DNA of 64,000 nucleotides from Streptomyces sp. SID12501 (GTDB lineage Bacteria > Actinomycetota > Actinomycetes > Streptomycetales > Streptomycetaceae), in contig NZ_JAAGLU010000008.1 of NCBI RefSeq assembly GCF_010550245.1, positions 1 to 64,000 on the forward strand, read 5' to 3'. The notes under the pieces are model-generated. The model did not search any database and had not been told where the DNA came from. It saw only the letters and a program-made list of their open reading frames with translations. This document shows, piece by piece, positions 51,419 through 59,365 of this stretch (positions within the stretch are counted from its first letter, which is position 1; every line of letters begins with the position of its first letter). The translations under genes were made by a program, and so were the position numbers.

Positions 51419-52384
51419 ATGACGACGGACACACCGGCCCGGCTCCTTCAGCTCCTCTCACTCCTCCAGACGCCCCGCGAGTGGCCGGGCAGCGAGCTCT
51501 CCGACCGGCTCGGGGTGTCCCGGCGCACCGTGCGGCGGGACATCGACCGGCTGCGTGAACTCGGTTATCCCGTGCAGGCGACCAAGGGTTCCGACGGCGG
51601 GTACCGGCTCGTCGCGGGCAAGGCGATGCCCCCACTGGTGCTCGACGACGAGGAGGCGGTGGCGATCGCCGTCGGGCTGCGGGCGGGCGCCGGGCACGCG
51701 GTCGAAGGGCTGGACGAGGCCTCCGTACGGGCGCTGGCCAAGCTGGAGCAGGTCCTGCCGTCCCGACTGCGCCGCCGCGTGTCCACCCTCCAGGCCGCGA
51801 CCACTCCGCTGACCAGCGGAGACGGTGCGGTCATCGCGCCCGAGACACTGACCGTGATGGCATCGGCGGTGGCCGGTCAGGAGCGGCTGCGGTTCGCCTA
51901 CCGTGCCAAGGACGGCACCCCCACCAAGCGCCTGACCGAGCCCTTCCGGCTCGTGTCGACCGGCCGCCGCTGGTATCTCGTCGCCTACGACCTCGACCGC
52001 GCCGACTGGCGCACCTTCCGCGTCGACCGGGTCAGCGACCCGGTGGCGACGGGCGCCCGCTTCACCCCGCGCGAGCTGCCGACGGGCGACGCGGCGGAGT
52101 ATCTGCGCCGCTCGATGTACGTACGGCAGGAGGCCTACGTGTTCGAGGCGACGTTCGCCGCCCCGGCCGCGTATGTCGCCGCCCGCATCCCGGTCTGGAT
52201 CGGCACCCCCGAACCCGTCGACGAGCGCAGCTGCCGCATCCGTTCCTCGGTCAGCGACCCGGTGGAGTGGCTGGCGGTGCGGCTCGCGTCGGCCGACTGC
52301 GAGTTCACGGTCCGGGAACCGGCCGAACTGGTCGAGCGGGTGAGGGATCTGGGGGCCCGGATGACCCGGGCGGCGGGCAGCTGA
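51419..52384 (+). CDS. HTH and WYL-domain transcriptional regulator
   Basis: 321 residues. The N-terminal HTH_11 is TPARLLQLLSLLQTPREWPG, then SELSDRLGVSRRTVRRDIDRLRELGYPV. The WYL domain is FAYRAKDGTPTKRLTEPFRLVSTGRRWYLVAYDLDRADWRTFRVDRV in segments, followed by a WCX-like end. It is divergent from and probably controls the DHA2 pump. Confidence 0.94.
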   Translation: MTTDTPARLLQLLSLLQTPREWPGSELSDRLGVSRRTVRRDIDRLRELGYPVQATKGSDGGYRLVAGKAMPPLVLDDEEAVAIAVGLRAGAGHAVEGLDEASVRALAKLEQVLPSRLRRRVSTLQAATTPLTSGDGAVIAPETLTVMASAVAGQERLRFAYRAKDGTPTKRLTEPFRLVSTGRRWYLVAYDLDRADWRTFRVDRVSDPVATGARFTPRELPTGDAAEYLRRSMYVRQEAYVFEATFAAPAAYVAARIPVWIGTPEPVDERSCRIRSSVSDPVEWLAVRLASADCEFTVREPAELVERVRDLGARMTRAAGS

Positions 52385-52409
52385 CCGGCAGCCCATGGGA
52401 ACTCGTGCC

Positions 52410-53048
52410 TCAGGAGCTCGCGCCGCTCCACGGGAAGTCCCGCAGTGTCCCCAGGTTGCGCACCGCCAGTGCCGCCGGGCCGGTCGGACCGTCCGCCGGG
52501 GCGTCCCCGGCCGACCAGGACTCGAAAGCGACGCGTACGGCGGCACTGGCGACGGCGGCGGTGAAGCGCGTCTCGGGCGAGCCGGCCGGACCCAGGCCCC
52601 GGGAGGCCAGCGCCTGGGCCAGCGCACGTTCCGACGTGAGGCACCGCTCCGCCCACACCCGCAGCAGACCGGGGCTCTCCTCTGCCAGCCTGAGCAGGGT
52701 GCGGGCCCGGTCCAGGGCGCCCAGCGACACCCCGGCGCCGGGCGTCAGCACCTGCCGTGCCCCGTGCTCCAGGGCCTGCGGTACGGACAGCGCGGCCGGG
52801 GCCTCGCGCACCGCCTTGGCCCAGCGCTCCGTGCCCGCGCCGAACAGGGGGCCGATGGCCTCTTCCTTGGTGGCGAAGTAGCGGTAGAAGGTGCGCGGAG
52901 CGACTCCGGCGGCCTGGGCGATGTCCTCGGCGCGGGTTGCCCGCAGCCCGTGCGTCACGAAGAGCCGCCCCGCCACCAGGGCGATCTCCATCCGGGTCTC
53001 GTGCTTTCGCCGTTCGGTGAGGGAGCTTGGGTGGGACACGGACGTCAC
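52410..53048 (-). CDS. TetR-family regulator
   Basis: 212 residues from GTG 53048 (MTSVSHPSSL). HTH: RMEIALVAGRLFVTHGLRAT, EDIAQAAGVAPRTFYRYFATKEEAI. The C-terminal domain is Ala-rich. No obvious target next to it; it is convergent with the WYL gene. Its ligand is unknown. Confidence 0.9.
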   Translation of the reverse strand: MTSVSHPSSLTERRKHETRMEIALVAGRLFVTHGLRATRAEDIAQAAGVAPRTFYRYFATKEEAIGPLFGAGTERWAKAVREAPAALSVPQALEHGARQVLTPGAGVSLGALDRARTLLRLAEESPGLLRVWAERCLTSERALAQALASRGLGPAGSPETRFTAAVASAAVRVAFESWSAGDAPADGPTGPAALAVRNLGTLRDFPWSGASS

Positions 53049-53462
53049 GTTATGCCGCTGTGGCACAATCTGCCATTCGGCGGGCCACCCCGGGGTTCAG
53101 GTACGGGGTGCCCCGCCCTTGGACCGACTGTCGGGCACCTCAAGCGATCCACCAGGCAGCAGAGAGCGCAAAAGAGAGCCGGGCCCCGGCACCTGGGGGG
53201 GGTAGGTGCCGAAGCCCGGCTCGGGGAGAGCCCCGACGCTGGGGGGGGTTGCGTCGGGACTCGGCTCAGGGGGTCCGAGGCGTCACCGCCCGGACCCGAG
53301 TCCTGGGCCCTGAGGTCTTGTGCCCCGGACCCGGTGGTTTGAAGCAGCCTTGCACCGCTGTCTTTGCGCGGCCTTCCGCCACCCCGCGCACGCGACCACC
53401 AACAGTCGTACGCCTCCCGGCGCGCGAAGCCCCCGAATGCGCCCCCTGAGGGGTGCGGGGAA
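53049..53462. other. Non-coding gap with two poly-G-loop hairpins
   Basis: I see no gene here. Hairpin 1 spans 53177-53221 with AGCCGGG/CCCGGCT and CGGCACCT/AGGTGCCG arms. Hairpin 2 spans 53232-53258 with CCCGACGC/GCGTCGGG. Each loop contains a run of eight G. They may be terminators or structured RNA. Confidence 0.7.
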
Positions 53463-53470
53463 CTACGCCA
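53441..53470. repeat. Streptomyces repeat straddling the hrdD stop
   Basis: CCCCTGAGGGG (53443-53453) followed by TGCGGGGAACTACGC resembles the repeat at 14095-14125. It overlaps the TAG of hrdD (53465-53463) and can form its terminator hairpin. Confidence 0.55.
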
Positions 53471-54464
53471 CCGCGTCGAACCCGGTGTCCCGGGCCAGCT
53501 TCTTCAGCTCCATCAGCGCGTGCTTCTCGATCTGCCGGATCCGCTCACGGGTCAGCCCGTGCTCCTTGCCGACCTCCGTCAGCGTCCGCTCCCGGCCGTC
53601 GACGATGCCGTACCGCATCTTGATGATGGAGGCCGTGCGCTGGTCGAGGCGTCCGATCAGGTCGTCCAGTTCCTCGCTGCGCAGCAGGGTCAGCACGGAC
53701 TGCTCGGGCGACACCGCCGACGTGTCCTCCAGGAGGTCGCCGAACTGGGTCTCACCCTCGTCGTCCACCGGCATGTTCAGCGAGACCGGGTCGCGGGCCC
53801 AGTCCAGGACGTCGACCACGCGCGCCGCGTTCGTGTCCAGTTCGGCGGCGATCTCCGCGGGTTCCGGGTCACGCCCGTGCTTGCGGTTGAACTCGCGCTG
53901 CACGCGACGGATCCGGCCCAGCTCCTCCACCAGGTGGACGGGGAGGCGGATCGTGCGCGACTGGTCGGCTATGGAACGGGTGATGGCCTGCCGGATCCAC
54001 CAGGTGGCGTACGTCGAGAACTTGAAGCCCTTGCGGTAGTCGAACTTCTCGACCGCGCGCACCAGGCCGGCGTTGCCCTCCTGGATCAGGTCGAGAAGGG
54101 GCAGGCCGCTGCGGGGGTAGCGGCGCGCCACGGCGACGACCAGCCGCAGGTTGGAGCGGATGAAGACGTCCTTGGCCCGCTCGCTGTCGGCGACGAGCGC
54201 CTCCAGCTCCGGGGCGGTGGCTTCGGCGTCGGCCTCTGTCTCGCCGTCGAGGATCTGACGCGCGAACACACCGGCCTCGATGGTCTGCGACAGCTCGACC
54301 TCCTTCGCGGCGTCGAGCAGCGGGGTCCGGGCTATCTCGTCCAAGTACATGCCGACCAGGTCGCGGTCGGCGATCTCGCCGCCATGGGCGCGAACACTGC
54401 GTGCGCCGCCGACGGTCCCGCCGGTGGCGGACGACGTACGACGGGCGACGGCACGGGTTGCCAT
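53463..54464 (-). CDS. hrdD: Group 2 RNA polymerase sigma factor HrdD
   Basis: 333 residues from ATG 54464 (MATRAVARR), with AAGGGAG five bases upstream. Region 1.2 is DLVGMYLDEIARTPLLDAAKEVEL. Region 2 is FIRSNLRLVVAVARRY through LDLIQEGNAGLVRAVEKFDYRKGFKFSTYATWWIRQAI in segments. Region 3 follows, and region 4 ends TLTEVGKEHGLTRERIRQIE. There is no long N-terminal extension, so it is a non-essential HrdB relative. Length and start fit S. coelicolor HrdD, known to be controlled by SigR; a SigR-type promoter lies upstream. Confidence 0.95.
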   Translation of the reverse strand: MATRAVARRTSSATGGTVGGARSVRAHGGEIADRDLVGMYLDEIARTPLLDAAKEVELSQTIEAGVFARQILDGETEADAEATAPELEALVADSERAKDVFIRSNLRLVVAVARRYPRSGLPLLDLIQEGNAGLVRAVEKFDYRKGFKFSTYATWWIRQAITRSIADQSRTIRLPVHLVEELGRIRRVQREFNRKHGRDPEPAEIAAELDTNAARVVDVLDWARDPVSLNMPVDDEGETQFGDLLEDTSAVSPEQSVLTLLRSEELDDLIGRLDQRTASIIKMRYGIVDGRERTLTEVGKEHGLTRERIRQIEKHALMELKKLARDTGFDAVA

Positions 54465-54566
54465 GCTTGCTCCCTTGCGATGGTGGGCCAGCGGGTGGTC
54501 CTGGGTATCTCTGTTGATTACTGAACGCTCAGCACACTCCTCGCGTGCCCAGCTTCTGAACAAAAC

Positions 54567-54593
54567 AACGACTGGAATCAGGACAGAATTCCC
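54567..54593 (-). promoter_or_regulatory. SigR-type promoter of hrdD
   Basis: On the minus strand GGGAAT (54593-54588), eighteen bases, then GTT (54569-54567). This equals the SigR consensus GGAAT-N18-GTT. The 5' leader would be about 95 bases. Confidence 0.8.
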
Positions 54594-54652
54594 AACCCGT
54601 CCCCATGTTTTTCTGATCTTGCAGTATCCTGCGCCGCCACAGAGGAGGTCCA

Positions 54653-55171
54653 ATGTCGCCGGAACGCACAAAAGTGCAGGTCAGGCCGGGTGTCGAGGAT
54701 GATCTCGTCGCCCTCACCGATCTCTACAACCACTACGTGCGGGAGACACCCACCACTTTCGACATCAAAATCTTCACACCTCAGGAGCGTCGCCCTTGGC
54801 TGCTCTCCTACCCTGAAGACGGCCCGCACCGCCTGATGGTTGCCACAGATGTGGACTCACAGCGGATTCTGGGGTATGCCACATCCGGCCCCTTCCGCGC
54901 GAAGCCGGCCTACGGCACCACCGTCGAGGTCACCGTCTATCTCGCCCCGGACGCGGGCGGGCGCGGTGTCGGCACCCTGCTCTACGAGGCTCTCTTCGAG
55001 GCCCTGTCCGGCGAGGACGTGCATCGCGCTCTGGCGGGGGTCGTGCCACCGAACGAAGCGTCCGTGCGGCTGCACGAACGCTTCGGGTTCCGGTACGTCG
55101 GCACGTACCGCGAGGTGGGCCGCAAGTTCGGCCGTTACTGGGATGTGGCCTGGTACGAGAAGGAGCTCTGA
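54653..55171 (+). CDS. GNAT acetyltransferase, PAT-like
   Basis: 172 residues from ATG 54653, preceded by a strong AGAGGAGGT. It resembles phosphinothricin acetyltransferases: VRPGVEDDLVALTDLYNHYVRETPTTFD, then VEVTVYLAPDAGGRGVGTLLYEAL (acetyl-CoA loop GGRGVG), then LAGVVPPNEASVRLHERFGF and YWDVAWYEKEL. Substrates of this group include amino-acid analogues and methionine sulfoximine. TATCCT at 54625 may be a -10 box. Divergent from hrdD. Confidence 0.9.
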   Translation: MSPERTKVQVRPGVEDDLVALTDLYNHYVRETPTTFDIKIFTPQERRPWLLSYPEDGPHRLMVATDVDSQRILGYATSGPFRAKPAYGTTVEVTVYLAPDAGGRGVGTLLYEALFEALSGEDVHRALAGVVPPNEASVRLHERFGFRYVGTYREVGRKFGRYWDVAWYEKEL

Positions 55172-55252
55172 TGCCCCTTCCCGCACCCGATCCGGTGGCC
55201 CTTCCGGCCGCCGGGCACCTGCCCGAAGGGGCAGACCGCCGGCCCGCAGGGG

Positions 55253-56044
55253 TCAGCCGAACTGGACCGACCGCTTGGCCATTCCCAGCCAGAAGCCGTC
55301 GATGACCGACTTCTGGGAGTCCAGCTCGCCGGCCAGGTCGGCGGCGCCCATCGTCACGAAGAGCGGGGCGAAGTGCTCGGTGCGCGGGTGGGCGTACCGG
55401 CCCGCGGGAGCCTTGTTCAGGAAGTCCAGCAGGCCGTCCACGTCGCGTGTCTCCAGCGCACGACGGCCCCAGTCGTCGAACTCGCTCGACCAGGTGGGCA
55501 CTCCGGGGCCCGAGTGCCGCAGGGCGGCCAGATTGTGGGTGAAGAAGCCGGATCCGACGATCAGCACGCCCTCGTCACGCAGTGGGGCGAGTTTGCGGCC
55601 GATGTCCATCAGTTTCACCGGGTCGAGGGTCGGCATCGAGATCTGGAGGACAGGAATGTCCGCCTCGGGGAACATCTCCACCAGCGGGACGTACGCGCCG
55701 TGGTCGAGACCGCGGTCCGGGACGTCCTGGACGGGCATACCGGGGGCCCGCAGCAGCTTGCGTACGGACTCGGCGAGTTCGGGGGCGCCCGGGGCGGCGT
55801 ACTCGACCTGGTAGTAGTGCTCGGGGAAGCCCCAGAAGTCGTAGACGAGGGGGATCGTTTCGATGGCACCGAGGGCGAGCGGGGCCTCTTCCCAGTGTGC
55901 GGAGACCATCAGGATCGCCTTGGGGCGGGGCAGGTCGGCCGACCAGGCGGCGAGTTCGCCGGGCCAGATCGGGTCGTCCGCCAGCGGAGGGGCGCCGTGA
56001 CTGATGTAGAGCGCGGGCATGCGCTCCTGGATGTCGGCGGACAT
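55253..56044 (-). CDS. DODA-type extradiol dioxygenase
   Basis: 263 residues from ATG 56044, with GGGAG upstream. LigB-superfamily zinc/iron ligands are visible in ALYISHGAPPLA (His), MVSAHWEE (His), DHGAYVPLVEMFP and GSGFFTHNLAAL. It matches YgiD-like 4,5-DOPA dioxygenases acting on catechols; the natural substrate here is unknown. Divergent from a MarR gene with a shared operator. Confidence 0.92.
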   Translation of the reverse strand: MSADIQERMPALYISHGAPPLADDPIWPGELAAWSADLPRPKAILMVSAHWEEAPLALGAIETIPLVYDFWGFPEHYYQVEYAAPGAPELAESVRKLLRAPGMPVQDVPDRGLDHGAYVPLVEMFPEADIPVLQISMPTLDPVKLMDIGRKLAPLRDEGVLIVGSGFFTHNLAALRHSGPGVPTWSSEFDDWGRRALETRDVDGLLDFLNKAPAGRYAHPRTEHFAPLFVTMGAADLAGELDSQKSVIDGFWLGMAKRSVQFG

Positions 56045-56080
56045 GTCGACTGCTCCCTTCCCGGGACCTTTACCGTTCCC

Positions 56081-56103
56081 ACTTCAAGTCTGCATCTTGA
56101 AGT
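56081..56103. promoter_or_regulatory. MarR operator, perfect inverted repeat
   Basis: ACTTCAAG (56081-56088), seven bases, then CTTGAAGT (56096-56103). It sits between the divergent dioxygenase and MarR genes; a TTCAAG half-site follows nearer to the MarR start. Confidence 0.82.
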
Positions 56104-56177
56104 CTCAAGCTTCTCGCATACTGAACATACATCGTTTTGGTTTAAAATTCAAGGACGGGGAACGTAGAGTGGAGTAC

Positions 56178-56687
56178 ATGAATACGGCATCTACATCTGA
56201 CGAGGAGCCCCGCTGGCTCACCGACGAGGAGCAGCGCACGTGGCGCGCCTACATGCACGCAGTCACCCTTCTCGAGGACCATCTCGACCGCCAGCTCCAG
56301 CGTGACGCGGGCATGCCGCACGTCTACTACGGCCTGCTGGTCGGCCTCGGCGAACAGGCGGACGGACGGCTGCGCATGACCGAGCTGGCGATGAAGGCCA
56401 AGATCACCCGCTCCCGTCTCTCGCACGCCATCGCCCGGCTGGAGAAGAACGGCTGGGTGCGCCGCGAGGACTGTCCCTCGGACAAGCGCGGCCAGTTCGC
56501 GGTCCTGACCGACCAGGGCCAGGAGGTGCTCCGGCGCACCGCGCCCGGCCATGTGAGCGCCGTACGGCAGGCCCTGTTCGACCGGATCAGCGACGAGCAG
56601 CGCAAGACACTCCACGACGTCATGGACATCGTTGCCCAGGGCCTCCAGCCGAAGGACGCGAACGCGGATCTGCCCTGGCTCCGTTGA
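56178..56687 (+). CDS. MarR-family regulator
   Basis: 169 residues from ATG 56178 with GGAG three to four bases upstream. Winged helix: MPHVYYGLLVGLGEQADGRL, MTELAMKAKITRSRLSHAIARLEKNGWV, RREDCPSDKRGQFAVLTDQGQEVL. No redox Cys pair is apparent, so ligand sensing is likelier. It probably represses itself and the dioxygenase; catechol-type ligands are inference. Confidence 0.94.
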   Translation: MNTASTSDEEPRWLTDEEQRTWRAYMHAVTLLEDHLDRQLQRDAGMPHVYYGLLVGLGEQADGRLRMTELAMKAKITRSRLSHAIARLEKNGWVRREDCPSDKRGQFAVLTDQGQEVLRRTAPGHVSAVRQALFDRISDEQRKTLHDVMDIVAQGLQPKDANADLPWLR

Positions 56688-56712
56688 GCGGAACCAGGGC
56701 AGATCCTGGGGT

Positions 56713-56750
56713 CGTACGTCACGAGGTGTCCCCACCCCGCGTGACGTACG
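56713..56750. terminator. Bidirectional terminator
   Basis: CGTACGTCACG (56713-56723) and CGTGACGTACG (56740-56750) form a perfect 11-bp stem between the convergent MarR and MFS genes. Confidence 0.88.
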
Positions 56751-56788
56751 CAGTGGCCCGAAGGGTACGACGGGGACGGCGGCCGGGG

Positions 56789-58321
56789 TCAGTGGGCGAC
56801 CACCGGAACCTTCAGCTCCTCCTCGGCGCCCTCACCGCTGACCGAACTCATGTCCGGGGCACCGGCGGTGATGAAGGTGAACGCGATGGCCGAGGCGGCG
56901 ACCAGGATGCCGACGGCGAACCAGATGGCGCTGGTGTAGCCCTCGACCATGGCTTCGAGCTGGACCAGCTGCTGCTGGGAGCGGGAGGTCGCGTTGCCGA
57001 TGTGGTCGGCGAGGTACGACGTGGTGGCGGAGGCGGCGATCGTGTTCAGCAGGGCCGTACCGATCGCGCCGCCCACCTGCTGCGAGGTGTTGACCATCGC
57101 GGAGGCGACACCGGAGTCACGCGGCTCGACGCCCAGCGTGGCCAGGGACATGGCCGGCATGAACGCCGTACCCATGCCGAGGCCGAGCAGGAGCATGGCC
57201 GGCAGGAGCAGGGCCGCGTACGAGGAGCCGATCTCCATCTGGGTCAGCAGCAGCATGCCGAGCGCGGCGACCAGGAAGCCGGGGCCCATCAGCAGCCGCG
57301 CCGGGACGCGGGTCATCAGTCGGGCACCGATCTGGGTGGAGCCCGTGATCATGCCCGCGATCATCGGCAGGAAGGCGAAGCCGGTCTTGACCGGCGTGTA
57401 GCCCTTCACGATCTGCAGGTAGTAGGTCAGGAAGAGGAACAGGCCGAACATCGAGATGATCGCGAGGCCGAGCGAGAGGTAGACACCGGCGCGGTTGCGT
57501 TCGGTGATGACACGCAGGGGCAGCAGCGGGGCCTTGACCTTGGACTCGACGAACACGAAGGTCGCGAGGAGGACTGCCGAGGCGACGAACAGGCCGATCG
57601 TCAGGGAGTCGCTCCAGCCCTCGGACTCGGCCCGCGTGAAGCCGTAGACGAGGGAGACCAGACCGAGGGTGGACAGGACGACACCCGGGATGTCGAGCGG
57701 CGAGCGGTTGCGGCTGCCGGACGGCTCACGGATGACGAAGTACGCACCGAGGGCGGCGACGATCGCGAACGGGATGTTCACGAAGAACGTCCAGCGCCAG
57801 TTCAGGTACTCGGTGAGGAAGCCGCCGAGGATCAGGCCCACGGCGCCACCGCCACCGGCGATCGCACCGTAGATGCCGAACGCCTTGGCGCGTTCCTTGG
57901 CGTCGGTGAACATCACGGCGAGCAGGGAGAGCGCGGCGGGCGCCAGCAGCGCGCCGAAGGCACCCTGCAGTGCGCGGGAGCCGAGCAGCATCGCCTCGTT
58001 CGTCGCGGCGCCGCCCAGGGCGGAGGCCGCGGCGAAGCCGATCAGACCGGTGACGAAGGTGTTCTTGCGGCCCCAGATGTCGGCGATCCGGCCGCCGAAG
58101 AGCAGCAGTCCGCCGAAGGCCAGGGCGTAGGCCGTGATGACCCACTGGCGGTTGCCGTCCGATATCCCCAGGTCCTGCTGGGCGGAGGGAAGCGCGATGT
58201 TCACGATGGTCGCGTCGAGCACGACCATCAGCTGGGCGAGCGCGATAAAGGTGAGCGCTTTCCAGCGGTTGGAGTCGGGAGCCGACGCCTTGGCGGCGAC
58301 AGCCTGGGCTGTTTCGGACAT
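56789..58321 (-). CDS. DHA2-type MFS efflux pump
   Basis: About 510 residues from ATG 58321 (MSETAQAV); GTG 58333 would add four. Helices and motifs: ALAQLMVVLDATIVNIALPSAQ (motif D1), GGRIADIWGRKNTFV (motif A), IYGAIAGGGGAVGLILGGFL (motif C). About 14 helices as in EmrB/QacA-type pumps. Downstream of a co-directional TetR gene with operators. Confidence 0.93.
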   Translation of the reverse strand: MSETAQAVAAKASAPDSNRWKALTFIALAQLMVVLDATIVNIALPSAQQDLGISDGNRQWVITAYALAFGGLLLFGGRIADIWGRKNTFVTGLIGFAAASALGGAATNEAMLLGSRALQGAFGALLAPAALSLLAVMFTDAKERAKAFGIYGAIAGGGGAVGLILGGFLTEYLNWRWTFFVNIPFAIVAALGAYFVIREPSGSRNRSPLDIPGVVLSTLGLVSLVYGFTRAESEGWSDSLTIGLFVASAVLLATFVFVESKVKAPLLPLRVITERNRAGVYLSLGLAIISMFGLFLFLTYYLQIVKGYTPVKTGFAFLPMIAGMITGSTQIGARLMTRVPARLLMGPGFLVAALGMLLLTQMEIGSSYAALLLPAMLLLGLGMGTAFMPAMSLATLGVEPRDSGVASAMVNTSQQVGGAIGTALLNTIAASATTSYLADHIGNATSRSQQQLVQLEAMVEGYTSAIWFAVGILVAASAIAFTFITAGAPDMSSVSGEGAEEELKVPVVAH

Positions 58322-58440
58322 GGAGATACCCACTTCGGGACTTCGTGAGGAAAAAGGACGTGAAAGGGATCAGTACGTCGACGTTGACGACTGGAAGCTT
58401 GGCGTGAGGGGCGACTCGGGTGATGCGCTGGACTAATCGG

Positions 58441-59097
58441 TCAGGAGCCGCGCAGGTCCTCCATCGTCACGGTCGTGCCGGGCAGTACGGAGGGCGCCGG
58501 GGACCGCAGCCCGTCCAGGAAGATCTGCAGGTGCCGGTGCACGAAGCCGTCGATGTTTGTGCACGCCGTGCCCGCCGGAGGGCGGCTGAGCTGGGACACG
58601 ACGACCATCACGTCGCCCACGCCCACGTCGGTGCGGAGCCGGCCGGCCGCCTTGGCGCGGTCCATGATCTCCCCGGTGAGCTGTTCGACCCGCTCCCGCG
58701 CGGCCTCCAGGTCCGGGTGGTGCTGGTCGAAGGTGCTGGACATCATCGGGCAGAGCGCGCCGATCCGCTCGTCGGCGGTGACGTGCACGAAGCGCTCCAG
58801 CGCCGCGAAGGCGTCGCCGGTCTCGGCGAGCGCCAGCTCCGCCGCCTCGGACGTACGGTCCATGACCGAGCAGACGACCTCCCGCACGAGGGCCTCCCGG
58901 TCCGGGAAGTTGCGGTACACCGTGGCATTGCCGACCCCGGCCCGGCGGGCGATCTCGTCGATCGGCACCTCGGCGCCGAACTCGACGAACATCTCGCGGG
59001 CGGCGGTGACGATCCGCTCCCGGTTGCGCAGGGCGTCGGCGCGGGGCCGGGTCACCTTCTGCACGGGGATCGCGGTCTGCACGGCGTACTCCTTCAT
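58441..59097 (-). CDS. TetR-family repressor of the MFS pump
   Basis: 218 residues from ATG 59097 (MKEYAVQTAIP). HTH: RERIVTAAREMFVEFGAEV, IDEIARRAGVGNATVYRNFPDREAL. The C-terminal domain contains LCPMMSSTF and a final HRHLQIFLDGL. Two identical palindromes lie just upstream, so it is autoregulated, and the pump gene 119 bp downstream is probably in the same transcript. Confidence 0.93.
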   Translation of the reverse strand: MKEYAVQTAIPVQKVTRPRADALRNRERIVTAAREMFVEFGAEVPIDEIARRAGVGNATVYRNFPDREALVREVVCSVMDRTSEAAELALAETGDAFAALERFVHVTADERIGALCPMMSSTFDQHHPDLEAARERVEQLTGEIMDRAKAAGRLRTDVGVGDVMVVVSQLSRPPAGTACTNIDGFVHRHLQIFLDGLRSPAPSVLPGTTVTMEDLRGS

Positions 59098-59141
59098 GAA
59101 TGGTGTTCGTGAACGTTGTTCGTGAACCCTGTGTTGCGATC

Positions 59142-59198
59142 CGGGGAAACAGTCCCCGTTTCGCTCGGACACATGGCTAAACGGGGAATCGGTCCCCG
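59142..59198. promoter_or_regulatory. Two operators for the TetR repressor
   Basis: CGGGGA-N5-TCCCCG occurs twice: 59142-59158 and 59182-59198, 40 bp apart. Flanking AA/TT bases extend the second copy. They lie upstream of the TetR gene and before the divergent M6 protease gene. Confidence 0.8.
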
Positions 59199-59365
59199 GT
59201 TATTTCCCGGATCGGAAGAGATTCCATGTGACCTGGGTCACATGCGCTTCGGCGAGAAACCCACGATCGGTCTCCTCCAGCGCGCGCCCGCGCCGACCTC
59301 GACACAGGGTGATCAAAAGGGTGCAGTCCGAGACCGGCGGCTGCCGTGGCGCGAGGGGTCCGTGC

